DNA from: Acidimicrobiia bacterium
Lineage (GTDB): Bacteria; Actinomycetota; Acidimicrobiia; IMCC26256; PALSA-610
NCBI GenBank assembly: GCA_036271555.1
Contig: DATBAK010000026.1
Coordinates: forward strand, 1-64,000
Direction of reading: 5' to 3'
DNA: 64,000 nucleotides
The position numbers and the translations under genes are program-made. This document shows positions 8,702 through 17,811 of this stretch, in pieces (positions within the stretch are counted from its first letter, which is position 1; the number at the start of each line of letters is the position of its first letter). The notes under the pieces are model-generated. The model was not told where the DNA came from, made no database searches, and worked only from the letters and a program-made list of their open reading frames with translations.

Positions 8702-10141
8702 CTAAGCGGGCGTTTCGCCCCCGGCGTCGGCGTCGTCGGCGGCATCGGTGGTGTCGGGAGCCGCGGCGGCCGCTTCCGGAGCCTCGCCGTCCGTGGCCTC
8801 GCCCTCGGTGGCCTCGCCACCCTCTGCGGCGGCGGCCTCGGCGGCCTCGGCCTCGTAGTCGGGTCCGATGTAGTTGCCGGCTTCGTCGTAGTTGTGCTCG
8901 CCGTACATCTCGCGGTACTCGGCGGCGACGGTGCCACCCTCCGCGGCCTGCTTGATGGAGAGCGAGATGCGGCGGCGCTCGAGGTCGACGTCGATGATCT
9001 TCACCCACAGCTCCTCGCCGGGGGTGACGACCTGCTCGGGCGCCTCGACGTGGTGGATCGCCATCTCGGAGATGTGGACGAGACCCTCGATGCCCTCGCC
9101 GACCTGGACGAAGGCGCCGAACGGCACGAGCTTGGTGACCCGGCCGTACACGAGCTCGCCGACCTCGTGGCCGCCCGCGAACTCCTGCCACGGGTCCTGC
9201 TGCGTCGCCTTGAGCGAGAGCGAGATGCGCTCGCGGTCGAGGTCGACATCGAGCACCTGCACGGTGACCTCGTCGCCGACCTGCACGACCGAGCTCGGGT
9301 GGTCGACGTGCTTCCACGAGAGCTCGGACACATGCACGAGTCCGTCCATGCCGCCGAGGTCGACGAACGCACCGAAGTTCACGACCGACGACACCACACC
9401 GCTGCGGACCTCGCCCGGCTTCAGGTTGGTGAGGAACTCGTCGCGCTGCTCGCGCTGCGTCTCTTCGAGATACGCGCGCCGGCTGAGCACGACGTTGTTG
9501 CGGTTCTTGTCGAGCTCGATGATCTTGGCCTCGAGCGTCTTGCCGACGAACGGGTGCAGATCGCGCACGCGCCGCAGGTCGACGAGCGACGCGGGAAGGA
9601 ACCCGCGCAGGCCGATGTCGAGGATCAGGCCGCCCTTGACGACCTCGATCACGGGACCGGAGACGACGCCTTCGCTCTCCTTGATCGCCTCGATCGTTCC
9701 CCACGCGCGCTCGTACTGCGCGCGCTTCTTCGAGAGGATGAGCCGGCCGTCCTTGTCTTCCTTGGTGAGGACGAGCGCCTCGAGCTCCTCGTCGAGCGTG
9801 ACCACCTCGTGCGGGTCGACGTCGTTGCGGATCGAGAGCTCACGCGAGGGGATGACGCCCTCGGACTTGTAGCCGATGTCGAGCAGCACCTCGTCGCTGT
9901 CGATCTTGACGACCCGGCCCTTCACGATGTCGCCGTCGTCGAACGCGACGATCGTCGCGTCGATCGCGTCGGACAGCGACTGCCCGTCGAGATCGTCGAA
10001 GACGATGGAAGTGAGGCCCTCGGCCTCGACTTCGGGCTCCTCCGGCTCCGCCGTGGCCACCGCGGTGGCGGCGCCCGGGGACTCGGGTGGTGCATCCGAC
10101 GCCGAAGCGTCGGGGGTCGACTGGTTCTCGAGGTCCGACAA
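8702..10141 (-). CDS. rpsA: 30S ribosomal protein S1
   Basis: 479 residues with four S1 RNA-binding domains, at about residues 70-140, 155-222, 243-311 and 328-397. Typical repeats are GDIVKGRVVKID, FGAFVDLGGMDGLVHVSELS and FGAFVQVGEGIEGLVHISEM. The N-terminal 45 residues and the last 60 are acidic, Ala-rich and probably disordered. The frame starts with TTG at 10141, preceded by CAGGA; no ATG lies nearby. Four domains is the short actinobacterial form; proteobacterial S1 has six. Its proximity to polA and an ANTAR regulator resembles the pdtaR-polA-rpsA neighbourhood of mycobacteria. Confidence 0.96.
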   Translation of the reverse strand: MSDLENQSTPDASASDAPPESPGAATAVATAEPEEPEVEAEGLTSIVFDDLDGQSLSDAIDATIVAFDDGDIVKGRVVKIDSDEVLLDIGYKSEGVIPSRELSIRNDVDPHEVVTLDEELEALVLTKEDKDGRLILSKKRAQYERAWGTIEAIKESEGVVSGPVIEVVKGGLILDIGLRGFLPASLVDLRRVRDLHPFVGKTLEAKIIELDKNRNNVVLSRRAYLEETQREQRDEFLTNLKPGEVRSGVVSSVVNFGAFVDLGGMDGLVHVSELSWKHVDHPSSVVQVGDEVTVQVLDVDLDRERISLSLKATQQDPWQEFAGGHEVGELVYGRVTKLVPFGAFVQVGEGIEGLVHISEMAIHHVEAPEQVVTPGEELWVKIIDVDLERRRISLSIKQAAEGGTVAAEYREMYGEHNYDEAGNYIGPDYEAEAAEAAAAEGGEATEGEATDGEAPEAAAAAPDTTDAADDADAGGETPA

Positions 10142-10318
10142 CGGTGATCCTGCTCGCTCAAATGGGAGGTGCGCCCGGCGGGCGCGACAGCCAAACCGCG
10201 GCGGCGCCGCGGCCCGGGCAGGTTACTTGGCGGTCCCCGTCTCCGACAGTGGTGGCGACACGGTCGCATGCTTGCTCGCCGCGGCATCGCGCCTCGACGG
10301 GGTCCCGGGGCCGAACGC

Positions 10319-11065
10319 TCACCTGATCCGACGGCTCGCGACCAGCAGGATCTCGGGATCCTCGAGGGTCGGCGGGTTGTCTCCGTAGCGGCCGGGCGCG
10401 ACGCCGGACACGTGGTCGACGGTGAGGCCCGCGGCGGTCGCCATCAGGCGCAGCTCACGGGGAGTGAAGCAGGTCGTCCAGAGGTCGAACGCCTGCTCGT
10501 GCCCGTGTTGGTCGCGCAGCGTCGCCCGTTCGTGGTTCACGCCGGTCGCGGGATCGAAGCGCTCGGTGTCCTCCAGGAACCTGACGGCGAACGCGACGTG
10601 GAACGCCGTGAGCGCGAGCCGGCCACCGGGCTTCAGGGCCCGTGCGAACCGTCGGAGCAGATCGACGTCCTCCCTGCCGCCGAGCAGACCGAACCCGCCC
10701 TGACACAGACAGATGACCGCGTCGAACTCCGCGCGCTTGTCGAGCGCGCGCACGTCGGCGCGTTCGAAGCGTGCGTTCGTGAGCTGCGCGTGTTGCGCGG
10801 CCTGCCGTGCGAGCGCGACGAACTCGTCGGAGTGATCGATGCCGACGACCTCGATGCCGCGACGCGCGAGCGCGAGTGCGTGGCGACCGGGACCACAGCC
10901 GAGGTCGAGCACGCGATCGCCTTCGTGCAGCGCGAGCCGCGCGACGAGATGGTCGACTTCCTGCTCCGTCCCGTACGTGAACGCGTTGCGCAGGTACGCG
11001 GGGCCGAGGAAGCGCGCCAGCGCGTCGAACCACGCGTCGTCCGGCGGCTCGGGCATCTCCGACAC
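10319..11065 (-). CDS. Class I SAM-dependent methyltransferase
   Basis: 248 residues from a GTG at 11065 (an ATG at 11056 is an alternative). Motif I is VLDLGCGPGRHALALA (near residues 53-68), followed by VVGIDHS (motif II) and a GGFGLLGG stretch after FDAVICL (motif IV), then LKPGGRLAL (post-IV). This is the Rossmann-like methyltransferase core of the ubiE/type-11 group. The substrate cannot be read from the sequence. It lies 177 bp upstream of rpsA on the same strand. The 10142-10318 gap shows no recognisable motif but should hold the rpsA promoter if rpsA is transcribed separately. The gene is divergent from the VOC gene at 11199. Confidence 0.85.
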   Translation of the reverse strand: MSEMPEPPDDAWFDALARFLGPAYLRNAFTYGTEQEVDHLVARLALHEGDRVLDLGCGPGRHALALARRGIEVVGIDHSDEFVALARQAAQHAQLTNARFERADVRALDKRAEFDAVICLCQGGFGLLGGREDVDLLRRFARALKPGGRLALTAFHVAFAVRFLEDTERFDPATGVNHERATLRDQHGHEQAFDLWTTCFTPRELRLMATAAGLTVDHVSGVAPGRYGDNPPTLEDPEILLVASRRIR

Positions 11066-11198
11066 GCGGCGAACGCTACCGAAGGCGATGCTCGAACCGG
11101 ATGCCGTTCAATGCCCGATCGCGATACGGAGGGGCATCCAAGCGCGAGGCGCCTCCGAGGCGAGACTCTCGAGGTCGGTTCCGACTAGGGAGGTCGTG

Positions 11199-11630
11199 AT
11201 GAGCGACAGCAACACGGAGATGGTGGCGGCGCACTTCATCGTCTCGGACGATGTCGAGCGGTCCCGCCGCTTCTACAGCGACGTGCTGGGCGGCAAGACC
11301 GTGATCTCCGGCGAGTCGGGAGACGACGTGACCTACGTCGCGCTCGCGAACACCTGGGTCATCATCAACGTCGGCGGCGGTCCGACGGACGACAAGCCGA
11401 CCGTCACGCTCGAGCCGCCGCGCGACCCGGATCGCGTGAGCAGCTTCCTCAACATTCGGGTCGCCGACATCCACGCCGTGTACGCCGAGTGGAAGGCGCG
11501 CGGCGCGCAGTTCCTGACCGAGCCGAAGCAGCACGAGACCGAGCTCCGCTGCTACATCCGGGACCCCGACGGCTACATCATCGAAGTCGGCCAGACCACC
11601 CTGCCGCGAGGTTGGCGTCCGCCGGCGTGA
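11199..11630 (+). CDS. VOC (glyoxalase/dioxygenase) superfamily protein
   Basis: 143 residues from the ATG at 11199, with a strong AGGGAGG ribosome site at 11187-11193. An open frame reaching upstream to 10839 is rejected because it would overlap the divergent methyltransferase. The two beta-alpha-beta-beta-beta modules are visible: AHFIVSDDVERSRRFYSDVL, and FLNIRVADIHAVYAEWKARG ending in CYIRDPDGYIIEVGQ. The final Glu is the usual metal ligand position, and the N-terminal His (AAHFIV) is another. The substrate is unknown; relatives include glyoxalases, fosfomycin-resistance enzymes and extradiol dioxygenases. Confidence 0.85.
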   Translation: MSDSNTEMVAAHFIVSDDVERSRRFYSDVLGGKTVISGESGDDVTYVALANTWVIINVGGGPTDDKPTVTLEPPRDPDRVSSFLNIRVADIHAVYAEWKARGAQFLTEPKQHETELRCYIRDPDGYIIEVGQTTLPRGWRPPA

Positions 11631-11689
11631 GCGCGATCGCCCTGGGGTGCGACGGGCGGGTGACGGCGGGCGCGCGCGACCATCTCCGC

Positions 11690-12670
11690 ATGCTGGGGCG
11701 GGGCAAGGGCCGGAAGGCGGGCGCGGGCGTGGCCGTGCTCGCGTTGGTGACGATCGGGACCGCCGGTGCGGGCGTCCCCGCGCACGCGGCGTCGGGCGGC
11801 ACCACGGTGGCGCCCTACGTCGACATGGCGGGGCCGAACCCGAGCGCGCTCGACGACGCGATCACGAAGGACGGGCTGACCGACTTCACCGCCGCGTTCG
11901 TGATCGCCAAGGGCTGCACGCCGACGTGGGACGACGGAACGAAGGTCGCGACGAACGCCGCGTTCGCGGATCGGATACAAACCGCTCGCGACGAAGGCGC
12001 GGAGCCCATCGTGTCGTTCGGCGGCCAGGCCGGGAAGGATCTCGCCCGCACGTGCACCGACCAGGCCAAGGTCACGGCGGGCTACCAAGCGGTGATCCAC
12101 CAGTTCGGCGTGAACCGCGTCGACTTCGACGTCGAGGGCAAGGCGCTCAAGGACACGGCCGGACTCGCGCGCCGCTTCGTCGCGATCCACGCGCTCGAGG
12201 CTGCGAACCCCGGGCTGGTCGTGTCGGCGACGCTGCCCGTCGGACCCTCAGGGCTGCTCGAGACCGGTGTGCAGTTCCTGCACCGGGCGCACGACGCGGA
12301 CGTTCGCCTCGACCTCGTGAACATCATGGCGATGGACTACGGCGACGCGCGCGACATGGGCGCGGCCGCGATCAGCGCGGCACGGGGCGCGCGCACCCAA
12401 CTCGATGCCGTCTGGCCCGCCGACACCTACGCCAACCTCGGCGTGACGCCGATGATCGGGGTGAACGACACCGCGGTCGAGGTGTTCAGCATGAAGAACG
12501 CGAACACGCTCGTGCGCTTCGCGCGTCAGAACGGCCTCGGCCGGCTCGGGTTCTGGTCGATCGACCGCGATCAGAAGTGCAAGCCGCCGAAGCAGAAGGC
12601 GCGCGCCGACTGCTCGGGCGTGGCTCAGAAGCCGGGCGCGTTCGCCGAGACCTTCGCGTCGGCGGGCTGA
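11690..12670 (+). CDS. Secreted glycoside hydrolase family 18 (chitinase-like) protein
   Basis: 326 residues from the ATG at 11690; GTGs at 11660 and 11627 are possible earlier starts, the latter overlapping the VOC stop. The signal peptide is MLGRGKGRKAGAGVAVLALV and continues to AHAAS. The mature chain begins with VAPYVDMAG, has SFGG in strand 3 (EPIVSFGGQAG) and the catalytic motif VDFDVEG (D-x-D-x-E, Glu as acid), then NIMAMDYGD. This is the arrangement of the single-domain bacterial GH18 group that includes chitinases and chitin-binding relatives. No separate carbohydrate-binding module is present. Its 3' end overlaps the convergent membrane-protein gene by 46 bp. Confidence 0.85.
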   Translation: MLGRGKGRKAGAGVAVLALVTIGTAGAGVPAHAASGGTTVAPYVDMAGPNPSALDDAITKDGLTDFTAAFVIAKGCTPTWDDGTKVATNAAFADRIQTARDEGAEPIVSFGGQAGKDLARTCTDQAKVTAGYQAVIHQFGVNRVDFDVEGKALKDTAGLARRFVAIHALEAANPGLVVSATLPVGPSGLLETGVQFLHRAHDADVRLDLVNIMAMDYGDARDMGAAAISAARGARTQLDAVWPADTYANLGVTPMIGVNDTAVEVFSMKNANTLVRFARQNGLGRLGFWSIDRDQKCKPPKQKARADCSGVAQKPGAFAETFASAG

Positions 12671-13686
12671 TCCGCGTCCGCGTCCGACGACGACGAGTCG
12701 CGTCGGCTGCACGCGGCGATGACGAGCAGCACCTGCACGGGCGCGAGGATGCGGAACGCCTCACCCGGATAGCGCAACACGTTCGCGCCGTAACAGAGCG
12801 AGAGTGCGGCGAGCGCAACCGCGCCGTGCGTGATCGGGTACAGCCACTTGCCCTGGATCACGAGCAACGCGACCAGTGCGACCGTTGCGAACGCGACCAG
12901 CACCGACCACTTCTGACTCGCTGCCAGCGGGCCCGTCAACGTGCGATACCACGCGACGAACGGCAGCGCGAACGCGTCGCGCCTCGTCGACGCGGGATCG
13001 GTGAGCGGGAAGTGCCCGATGCGCACGCGTACCCACACGGTCCACGCCGCGTACGGCAGCAGGACGAGTGACCACGAGCGCACGGCCGCCCAGCGCCGTC
13101 GCTTCCAGTCGCGCCACGCCAGTGGGATGAACGCGACGATCATCTGCTCGCGCGTGAGGATCGCGAGCGCGGCGGCGAAGCGCGCCGGTCGACCGCGCCC
13201 TTCGCGCTCGCAGAGGTACGCGAACAACATGAGCGCGGCGGCCATCGGTTCGGAGACGATCTCGGGGACCGCGAACCACAAGAGCATCCACGGCAGGGCG
13301 AGGATCCAGAGTGCGAGCCGCGGCCGGCGACCGCCTCGGCGCAGGTGCTCCGCGGCCAGCGCGACCCACGCGCCGAACGACGCGACGAATACGGCCGCGA
13401 GCGTGCCGCGCGCTGCCGCCGGCCGGCCGAGCGCGAGCACCCACGCGACGATCGGAAAGCCGATGCGGCCGTATCGGTACGCGACACCCTGCACGAGTGC
13501 TTGCCCGGCGTAGTGCGCGCCGTTGCCGAACGGGTTCTGCGCGACGCCGAGGAACTGCGGCGCGTCGCTCGGCCGGTAGACGCTCTGCCAGTGCGACACG
13601 ACGACGGCGAGCACGACCGCAGCCGCGACGGCCGCGACGGTCCAGCACTCCCGCGCGACGCGCGGCAGGCGGTGTCTCACCGGCAT
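12625..13686 (-). CDS. Polytopic membrane protein, possible GT-C-type mannosyltransferase
   Basis: 353 residues from an ATG at 13686, with 8-10 hydrophobic segments. After the first helix comes the loop YRPSDAPQFLGVAQNPFGNG and then YRYGRIGFPIVAWVLA. This resembles AZOBR_p60025-type cell-surface glycopolymer proteins with a GT-C fold, in which an acidic residue in the first loop is catalytic. The assignment rests on this loop and on topology, so it is tentative. The C-terminal tail is hydrophilic, and its coding sequence overlaps the end of the GH18 gene tail to tail. It lies downstream of polA on the same strand. Confidence 0.6.
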   Translation of the reverse strand: MPVRHRLPRVARECWTVAAVAAAVVLAVVVSHWQSVYRPSDAPQFLGVAQNPFGNGAHYAGQALVQGVAYRYGRIGFPIVAWVLALGRPAAARGTLAAVFVASFGAWVALAAEHLRRGGRRPRLALWILALPWMLLWFAVPEIVSEPMAAALMLFAYLCEREGRGRPARFAAALAILTREQMIVAFIPLAWRDWKRRRWAAVRSWSLVLLPYAAWTVWVRVRIGHFPLTDPASTRRDAFALPFVAWYRTLTGPLAASQKWSVLVAFATVALVALLVIQGKWLYPITHGAVALAALSLCYGANVLRYPGEAFRILAPVQVLLVIAACSRRDSSSSDADADQPADAKVSANAPGF

Positions 13687-13758
13687 GCCTCTCTATCGGC
13701 AACCCGTCGAGGCGGTTGACGGAGGCGGGGCGGGAGGGCGACAGGGCGCCCGGATCCG

Positions 13759-16425
13759 CTATTTCGCGGATGCCCAGTTGGGCCCGAAGCCCAGGTCGAC
13801 CACCAGCGGAACCTTCAGCGCGCACACCGACTCCATCGTCGTGCGCACGAGCTCCCGCACCGACTGCTCTTCGCCGGTCGGCACCTCCAGCACGATCTCG
13901 TCGTGCACGGTGAGGATCATGCTGCTCTCGGATCCCGCCTCGGCGAGTGCGGCGTCGACGTCGATCATCGCGAGCTTGAAGATGTCGGCGGCCGAGCCCT
14001 GCACCGGCGCGTTCTGCGCCATCCGCTCCCCCATCTGGCGGATACGGAAGTTGTCGGACGCGAGCTCGGGCAGCAGCCGGCGCCGGCCGAAGATCGTGGT
14101 CGTGTAACCGCGCGACTTCGCCTCGCGCACCGACTCGTCCATGTACGCGTGGACGTTCGGGAAGCTCTCGAAGTACGCGTCGAGGATCTCGCGCGCCTGA
14201 TCCGTCGGGATGTCGAGCCGCTGACCGAGGCCGTACGCCTCCATCCCGTACGCGAGCCCGTAGTTCACGACCTTCGCGAAGCGGCGTTGGAACTCGTCGA
14301 CCTTCGCCTCGTCGACACCGAACACGCGCGCCGCGGTCACGGTGTGCACGTCGAGGTTGCGCGCGAACGCGTCGATCAAGCCGGGATCCTCGGCGAGGTG
14401 TGCGAGGACGCGCAGCTCGATCTGCGAGTAGTCGGCGGTGAGGAGACCGAAGCCCTTCGCCGCGACGAACGCCTTGCGCATCTCGCGCCCGCCGGACGTG
14501 CGGACGGGGATGTTCTGCAGGTTCGGCGAGTCGCTCGAGATGCGACCGGTCGTGGTGGAGATCTGATTGAAGCTCGCGTGGATGCGACGGTCGGGACCGA
14601 CGAGCGGCGGCAGCGCGTCGGCGTAGGTGCCGCGCAGCTTCTCGACCTCGCGGTAGCGGAGGAGGTCGGCGACGATCGGGTGCGTCTCCGCCATCTTCTG
14701 CAGCGAGTCCGCGTCGGTCGACGGACCCGTCTTCGTGCGCTTCACCGGTGTGAGCCCGAGCACGTCGAACAGGATGTGGCGCACCTGCGGCGTCGAGTTG
14801 ACGTTGAACGTCTCCCCCGCGTGCGCTTGGATCTTCGCCTCGAGATCCCGGCACTGGCTCCCGAGATCCGAGCTCAGCGCTTCGAGAAACGCGAGGTCGA
14901 CGGCGACGCCCGCGTGCTCCATGCGCGCGAGCACGGGAACGAGTGGCCGTTCGAAGCGCTCGTACAACGCGGTCAGCTCACGCGCGTCCATCGCCTCGCG
15001 CAATCGGTCGACGAGCAACAACAAGGCCGCGGCCTCGCGGCCCGTGCGCTCGGACTCCTGATCGCCGCCGAAGTCGAGGGTTCCTTCGACCGCGTCGGGC
15101 GATCGCAGCTCGATCGACAGGTAGCGCAGCGCGAGGTCGTCGAGGAGGTACTTCCCCTCGGCGGGATCGAGCAGGTACGCCATGATCGCGGTGTCGGATT
15201 CGAGCCCGCTCAGGTCGAGCTCGCCGAGTCCGTGGATGAGCTCCTTCGCGCGGTGCACCACGATCGGCGGGCCCGATGCGCCGACCAAACGCGCGAGCGC
15301 CTCGCGCACCGCGGCCGCCTCGAGCGTCTCGGCGTCGAAGTAGACGGCCGCGTCGGTCGTGCGCGCGGCGGCGAGCCCCAGGAGCGCGCTGCGGCCGGCG
15401 CCGCCGGCCCAGCGCGCGTCGAGCGCGACGCGGTCGGATTGCGCGGCGAGCTCGTCGAGCGCGGCGACGGCCTCGCCCGCGTCGCGCACCGTCCGCACCT
15501 CGACCTCGAACGCGACCGCGTCGACGGGTTCCGCGTCGGGTTCGGCCGCGCCGATCGCTTCGAGGGTGCGCGGCAGCAGCGTGCGGAACTCGAGCTGGTT
15601 GAACAGCACACGAAGTTTGTCGCGGTCGATCGCGTGCATCGTGAAGTCGTCGAAGCCGACTTCCAACGGCACGTCGCGGCGCAGGATGCTCATCGCGCGG
15701 TTCTTGAACACGCGCTCCTGCGCCTCACCGAGGTTCTGACGCTGCTTCGGTGGCAACGAATCGAGGTTCTCGAAGATCTGCTCGAGCGTGTCGTAGGTCG
15801 CGACGAGCTTCGATGCGGTCTTCTCGCCGATGCCCGGGACGCCGGGCAGGTTGTCGGAGGGGTCGCCGCGCAGCGCGGCGTACTCGGGGTACTGCGTGGG
15901 CGTCACACCCGTGCGCTCGAAGATGCCCGCCTCGTCGTAGAGCGCGTAGTCGGACACACCTCGCCGGTTGTAGAGCACCTTGATGTGCGGGTCGCGCACC
16001 AGCTGGTACGAGTCGCGGTCGCCGGTGACGATGATGACGTCGATGCCGCCGTCGGCGGCCTGCGTCGCGAGCGTCGCGATCACGTCGTCGGCTTCGACGC
16101 CGCTCTCCTCGATCATCGTGATGTCGAGGACGTCGAGCACTTCGCGGATCAGCGGCAGCTGCGACTTGAACAGGTCGGGCGCGGCGGAGCGCCCCGCCTT
16201 GTACTCGGCGTCCATGTCGTCGCGGAACGTGCGGCCGGGGGTGTCGAACGCGACGGCGACCAGATCAGGGTGCTCGTCGCCGATCACCTTCGTGAGCATC
16301 GCCGTGAAGCCGTACACCGCGTTCGTCACGGTTCCCGCCGCGGTCGCGAGATCGGTCGGGAGTGCGAAGAACGCGCGGTACGCGAGCGAGTGGCCGTCGA
16401 GCAGGAGGAGCTTGCGCGCGGTCAC
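13759..16425 (-). CDS. polA: DNA polymerase I
   Basis: 888 residues from a GTG at 16425 overlapping the stop of the ANTAR gene (GTGA). N-terminal 5'-nuclease/FEN domain about 1-290 (LLLDGHSLAYRAFF, AFDTPGRTFR, GDPSDNLPGVPGIGEKTA). A 3'-5' exonuclease-like domain spans about 310-490. The polymerase domain fills the rest: motif A ADYSQIELRVLAHLAED, O-helix RRFAKVVNYGLAYG with Tyr722, motif C TVHDEIVLEVP. The exonuclease domain lacks the catalytic acids: VALDARW replaces the DxE motif, and HRAKEL stands where an LKxD motif is expected. Proofreading is therefore probably absent, as in other actinobacterial PolA. It functions in Okazaki fragment maturation and excision repair. Confidence 0.97.
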   Translation of the reverse strand: MTARKLLLLDGHSLAYRAFFALPTDLATAAGTVTNAVYGFTAMLTKVIGDEHPDLVAVAFDTPGRTFRDDMDAEYKAGRSAAPDLFKSQLPLIREVLDVLDITMIEESGVEADDVIATLATQAADGGIDVIIVTGDRDSYQLVRDPHIKVLYNRRGVSDYALYDEAGIFERTGVTPTQYPEYAALRGDPSDNLPGVPGIGEKTASKLVATYDTLEQIFENLDSLPPKQRQNLGEAQERVFKNRAMSILRRDVPLEVGFDDFTMHAIDRDKLRVLFNQLEFRTLLPRTLEAIGAAEPDAEPVDAVAFEVEVRTVRDAGEAVAALDELAAQSDRVALDARWAGGAGRSALLGLAAARTTDAAVYFDAETLEAAAVREALARLVGASGPPIVVHRAKELIHGLGELDLSGLESDTAIMAYLLDPAEGKYLLDDLALRYLSIELRSPDAVEGTLDFGGDQESERTGREAAALLLLVDRLREAMDARELTALYERFERPLVPVLARMEHAGVAVDLAFLEALSSDLGSQCRDLEAKIQAHAGETFNVNSTPQVRHILFDVLGLTPVKRTKTGPSTDADSLQKMAETHPIVADLLRYREVEKLRGTYADALPPLVGPDRRIHASFNQISTTTGRISSDSPNLQNIPVRTSGGREMRKAFVAAKGFGLLTADYSQIELRVLAHLAEDPGLIDAFARNLDVHTVTAARVFGVDEAKVDEFQRRFAKVVNYGLAYGMEAYGLGQRLDIPTDQAREILDAYFESFPNVHAYMDESVREAKSRGYTTTIFGRRRLLPELASDNFRIRQMGERMAQNAPVQGSAADIFKLAMIDVDAALAEAGSESSMILTVHDEIVLEVPTGEEQSVRELVRTTMESVCALKVPLVVDLGFGPNWASAK

Positions 16426-17003
16426 GGAGAGAGCGAACCGGCGATCACGTCGGTCGCCACGGCCGCGATCGTGCGGCGCGTGTTCATCGCCGTACGTTGC
16501 AGGAAGCGCCACGCGTCCGACTCGCTCAGGCCGTGCTCGTCCATGAGGCGACCCTTGGCGCGGTCGGTGAGCTTGCGCGCCTCGAGCCGCTCCGCGAGGT
16601 CGGCGTTCTCCTGCTCGAGCGCGACGAGCTGCTCGTGCCGACCGAGCGCCATCTCGATCGCGGGAATGAGGTCGCTCTTCTGGAACGGCTTCACGAGGTA
16701 TGCGAGCGCGCCCGCGTCGCGCGCCTGCTCGACGAGGTCGTGCTGCGAGAACGCGGTGAGGATGAGCACCGCCGCGAGCCGCTCGCTCGCGATGTGGCGC
16801 GCGGCCGTGAGGCCGTCCATGCCCGGCATCTTGATGTCGAGGATCACGAGGTCGGGCTTGAGGTCGCGCACGAGCTCGATGGCCTGGTCGCCACGACCGG
16901 TCTCGCCCACGACCTCGTAGCCGTCCTCTTCCAGGATCTCCTTGAGGTCGAGACGGATGATGGCCTCGTCCTCGGCGACGACGACACGGACCGGCTGGGT
17001 CAC
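16422..17003 (-). CDS. pdtaR: ANTAR-domain response regulator (PdtaR-like)
   Basis: 193 residues from the GTG at 17003, with AAAGG upstream. A receiver domain (about 1-120) has the acidic pair Glu11/Asp12, phosphoacceptor Asp56 (LVILDIKMPG) and Lys105. A coiled linker (HEQLVALEQENADLAERLEARK) leads to an ANTAR RNA-binding domain (about 135-190; LTDRAKGRLMDEHGLSESDA, then FLQRTAMNTRR). ANTAR regulators act by binding RNA hairpins to control antitermination; in mycobacteria PdtaR is paired with the kinase PdtaS. No cognate kinase is present here. The gene is immediately upstream of and coupled to polA. Confidence 0.92.
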   Translation of the reverse strand: MTQPVRVVVAEDEAIIRLDLKEILEEDGYEVVGETGRGDQAIELVRDLKPDLVILDIKMPGMDGLTAARHIASERLAAVLILTAFSQHDLVEQARDAGALAYLVKPFQKSDLIPAIEMALGRHEQLVALEQENADLAERLEARKLTDRAKGRLMDEHGLSESDAWRFLQRTAMNTRRTIAAVATDVIAGSLSP

Positions 17004-17040
17004 TGCGAGGGCCTTTCGGGGTTCCGGGCGGGGGCGGCGC

Positions 17041-17340
17041 TCAGTGTGAGGGCTGTTCGGCCGCCATGCGGTCGAGCAGCGCATCCTGCTCGCGTTCGAG
17101 CTCGGCAATCGAACGGACGAGGACGTCGCGCTGCCGGGCGAGGGCGTCCGCGTGCCGCCGGCTCTCGCGCGCCTCCGCGTCGGCCAGCGGCGTCTCGGAG
17201 ACGAGCGAGCGCAGACGCGCGTCGTCGGCCTCCTCCTCCATGAACAGAAGCTGCTCCTGTGCGACCGCGAGGTCGGCGCGCAACCGCTTGAGGCGATCGC
17301 TGACGTCGATGAGCCGCCGCTCGAGCAGCGAATGGGTCAC
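17041..17340 (-). CDS. Small coiled-coil protein of unknown function
   Basis: 99 residues from a GTG at 17340. The whole chain is charged and heptad-like (RLIDVSDRLKRLRADLAVA; then DVLVRSIAELEREQDALLDR), with no membrane segment or Cys, so a helical hairpin or coiled coil is likely. It lies 37 bp upstream of the ANTAR regulator gene on the same strand and may share its transcript. It is divergent from the HTH gene at 17407. I recognise no family. Confidence 0.6.
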   Translation of the reverse strand: MTHSLLERRLIDVSDRLKRLRADLAVAQEQLLFMEEEADDARLRSLVSETPLADAEARESRRHADALARQRDVLVRSIAELEREQDALLDRMAAEQPSH

Positions 17341-17406
17341 CCCGTCATTCTACGAGGCGCGTCCCACGACGGCTCGGGCGACGGCGAGGGATAGCGTCGC
17401 CCGCCA

Positions 17407-17811
17407 ATGGGGAGATCTGTGGGGCGTGCCCAGGCTCGGCGCGCGTATCTCGACGCCATCGATCAGCTCGACACTGCCGATCGAGCGTTGCGTACCGAGT
17501 TGGCCCGCGCCCGCCGGAATCGAGCGATGCTGCGGAGACACCTGGCCGAAGGAGGCGACGCGGCAGGCTGCCGAGAGCTCCTCGACCTGCGTAGCGCGAC
17601 GACCGACTTCGACGGCGCCGTGGGCCGGCTGCTCGCCGGCAGGCGACGCGCGCAGCGGGCGATGTACCAGCTCTCGGCCGCCGAAGGCATGACCGCAACC
17701 GAGATCGCCCGGACGTGGGGCGTCTCGCGACAGTTCGTCTCGCGCATCCTCAAGAACGCGCGCGCCCACAACAAGAAGGTGGGCGGGCCGGGTTCACGTG
17801 TGGGGTCGTGA
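17407..17811 (+). CDS. Small helix-turn-helix protein
   Basis: 134 residues if started at the ATG at 17407. A GTG at 17419 has a better-placed GGGGAG and would remove four residues. The N-terminal 85 residues are Arg/Ala-rich helices. The C-terminal part has a clear HTH: MTATEIARTWGVSRQFVSRI followed by a basic tail, similar to sigma region 4 or resolvase-type HTH motifs. Probably a DNA-binding regulator; the target is unknown. It lies between the divergent coiled-coil gene and the kdp locus. The 234-bp gap after it (17812-18045) contains an 8-bp inverted repeat. Confidence 0.65.
   Translation: MGRSVGRAQARRAYLDAIDQLDTADRALRTELARARRNRAMLRRHLAEGGDAAGCRELLDLRSATTDFDGAVGRLLAGRRRAQRAMYQLSAAEGMTATEIARTWGVSRQFVSRILKNARAHNKKVGGPGSRVGS

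Noticed and set aside
13903-16920. Open frame of about 1000 codons antisense to polA
   Set aside because: Shadow of the codon bias: GC-rich genes keep the opposite strand free of stops. The product is Arg/Asp/Val-rich with no domain, while the other strand encodes a full PolA.
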